Below are positions 14,467 to 15,149 of a DNA stretch of 15,149 bases, piece after piece. Within the stretch, counting starts at the first letter, position 1. Each line of letters opens with the position of its first letter. Below the pieces are notes generated by a model. The model saw only the letters and a list, made by a program, of their open reading frames with translations, was not told the DNA's origin and made no database searches. The translations under genes and the position numbers were made by a program. This DNA comes from Promethearchaeota archaeon (GTDB lineage Archaea > Asgardarchaeota > Lokiarchaeia > Sigynarchaeales > SOKP01), in NCBI GenBank assembly GCA_030620005.1, contig JAUXAJ010000102.1:1-15149 (forward strand). The letters are read 5' to 3'.

Positions 14467-15149
14467 TTAGTAATATTTTTTAATTAAAAAGTCCATCTCA
14501 ATTTGTTCTAATTCAAACAATTGAAAAAATAAAGTATCAATTACCCTTTGAATGAAATTTCTCTCGTTATTTTCTAAAGCTCCGGATATCTCTTGAATTA
14601 ACTTTTCATTACCATTGAAATACGATACAGAATTCATGTGCGAGAATTTTTTACTTAAAATCTTTGAATAGTCATTTCCGCTTGAAAGATTCATTTTGAT
14701 CAAGCACGATGAGAAAAATCGTATTAATTCTATTAGAAAAACTTTATCTTCGGAAATAAAACGATTTAAATCAGGAATGGGTAGGCTATATTCGAGTTTA
14801 GTCTTGCTCCGCTTGATGGATAAGTTTTTCGCTTTAAATAAGAAAGATACGACCAATGAATTTAGATACGCGAGCATGAATAAATAATCAATCTCACGTT
14901 CTTTAAATTTAGGCCATAGAAAATAAGTGTCTGAAGTTGCGTAGTAAGAAGAATCTGAAAAACCAAAGATATTTTCAGGTGAAATATATTTAAAAAAGAT
15001 TTTTTTACCTTGATCGTAAAAAGGCTCCAAATCTACAAGTTTCCCCTCGTTACATTCGTCTTGTTTTCGAATAAACGCACCCCTTCTCGAAAAAAACAAG
15101 TCGTCCGGATTTTCTTTAGTATTCACCAATATGTCTTTCAAGTCGTCTT
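14467..15149 (-). CDS. DNA methyltransferase target-recognition region, partial
   Basis: The frame is open to the window edge, so the true start lies beyond 15149 and only the last ~226 residues are seen. The order of features fits the C-terminal recognition domain of TaqI/Eco57I-type N6-adenine methyltransferases. RRGAFIRK is followed by a strand-rich KIFFKYIS and FSDSSYYATSDTYFLWP segment, then a helix whose DYLFMLAYLNSLVVSFLFK matches the usual LLALLNSKLLNFY pattern, then LEYSLPIPDL. The catalytic NPPY and S-adenosylmethionine motifs would be upstream and cannot be checked. No restriction gene is visible. The final ~90 residues are helical with no match known to me. Other enzymes with this TRD, such as type IIG enzymes, are possible. 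Confidence 0.6.
   Translation of the reverse strand, partial: DDLKDILVNTKENPDDLFFSRRGAFIRKQDECNEGKLVDLEPFYDQGKKIFFKYISPENIFGFSDSSYYATSDTYFLWPKFKEREIDYLFMLAYLNSLVVSFLFKAKNLSIKRSKTKLEYSLPIPDLNRFISEDKVFLIELIRFFSSCLIKMNLSSGNDYSKILSKKFSHMNSVSYFNGNEKLIQEISGALENNERNFIQRVIDTLFFQLFELEQIEMDFLIKKYY

Noticed and set aside
1..15149. CRISPR arrays, integrase/attachment sites, insertion sequences
   Set aside because: No regularly spaced repeats, no transposase or recombinase motif and no tRNA-end duplication were seen on either strand.

Overview
The window reads as chromosomal DNA from a low-GC archaeon, most likely an Asgard (Lokiarchaeia-like) lineage; that assignment is inference from gene content. Direct archaeal marks are a tRNA-Pro interrupted by two bulge-helix-bulge introns, TATA-type promoters, frequent GTG/TTG starts, a CDC48/VAT-type double AAA ATPase, an archaemetzincin, a FwdF-like polyferredoxin and a C-terminally anchored, sequon-rich surface protein. 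No provirus, CRISPR array or transposase is recognisable.

Layout. 1-1356 (+): the 3' end of a response-regulator receiver domain and an ADP-ribosylglycohydrolase. 1379-1951 (-): archaemetzincin. 2111-3237 (+): tRNA-Pro(UGG) with introns at 37/38 and 59/60, then a monoglyceride-lipase-like alpha/beta hydrolase. 3238-3789: largely non-coding. 3790-4995 (+): exported, membrane-anchored protein. 5173-5316: a diverged copy of the last ~140 bp of the hydrolase gene. 5334-5639 (-): small unknown protein. 5640-6042: a GC-rich island that folds well on the minus strand and looks like an uncharacterised structured RNA; it shares a palindromic TATA box with a leaderless GPH-family symporter at 6043-7437 (+). 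7467-8489 (-): polyferredoxin with no ATG/GTG/TTG start and an apparent ATT start. 8767-13138 (-): a run, in transcription order, of Hsp20, CDC48, an ArsR-like regulator and an HExxH metalloprotein. 13371-14423 (-): MetE-like methyltransferase paralogue. 14467-15149 (-): C-terminal target-recognition part of a probable N6-adenine DNA methyltransferase, cut by the window edge.

The genes do not form one pathway. The most coherent unit is the minus-strand protein quality-control run: Hsp20 would hold unfolded proteins, and CDC48, which ends in a proteasome-docking HbYX-type tail, would unfold them. Points most worth a second look are the twice-interrupted tRNA-Pro, the candidate RNA with its bidirectional promoter, the ATT-start polyferredoxin behind an operator-like palindrome, the altered D2 Walker A motif of CDC48 and the altered zinc site of the MetE-like protein.
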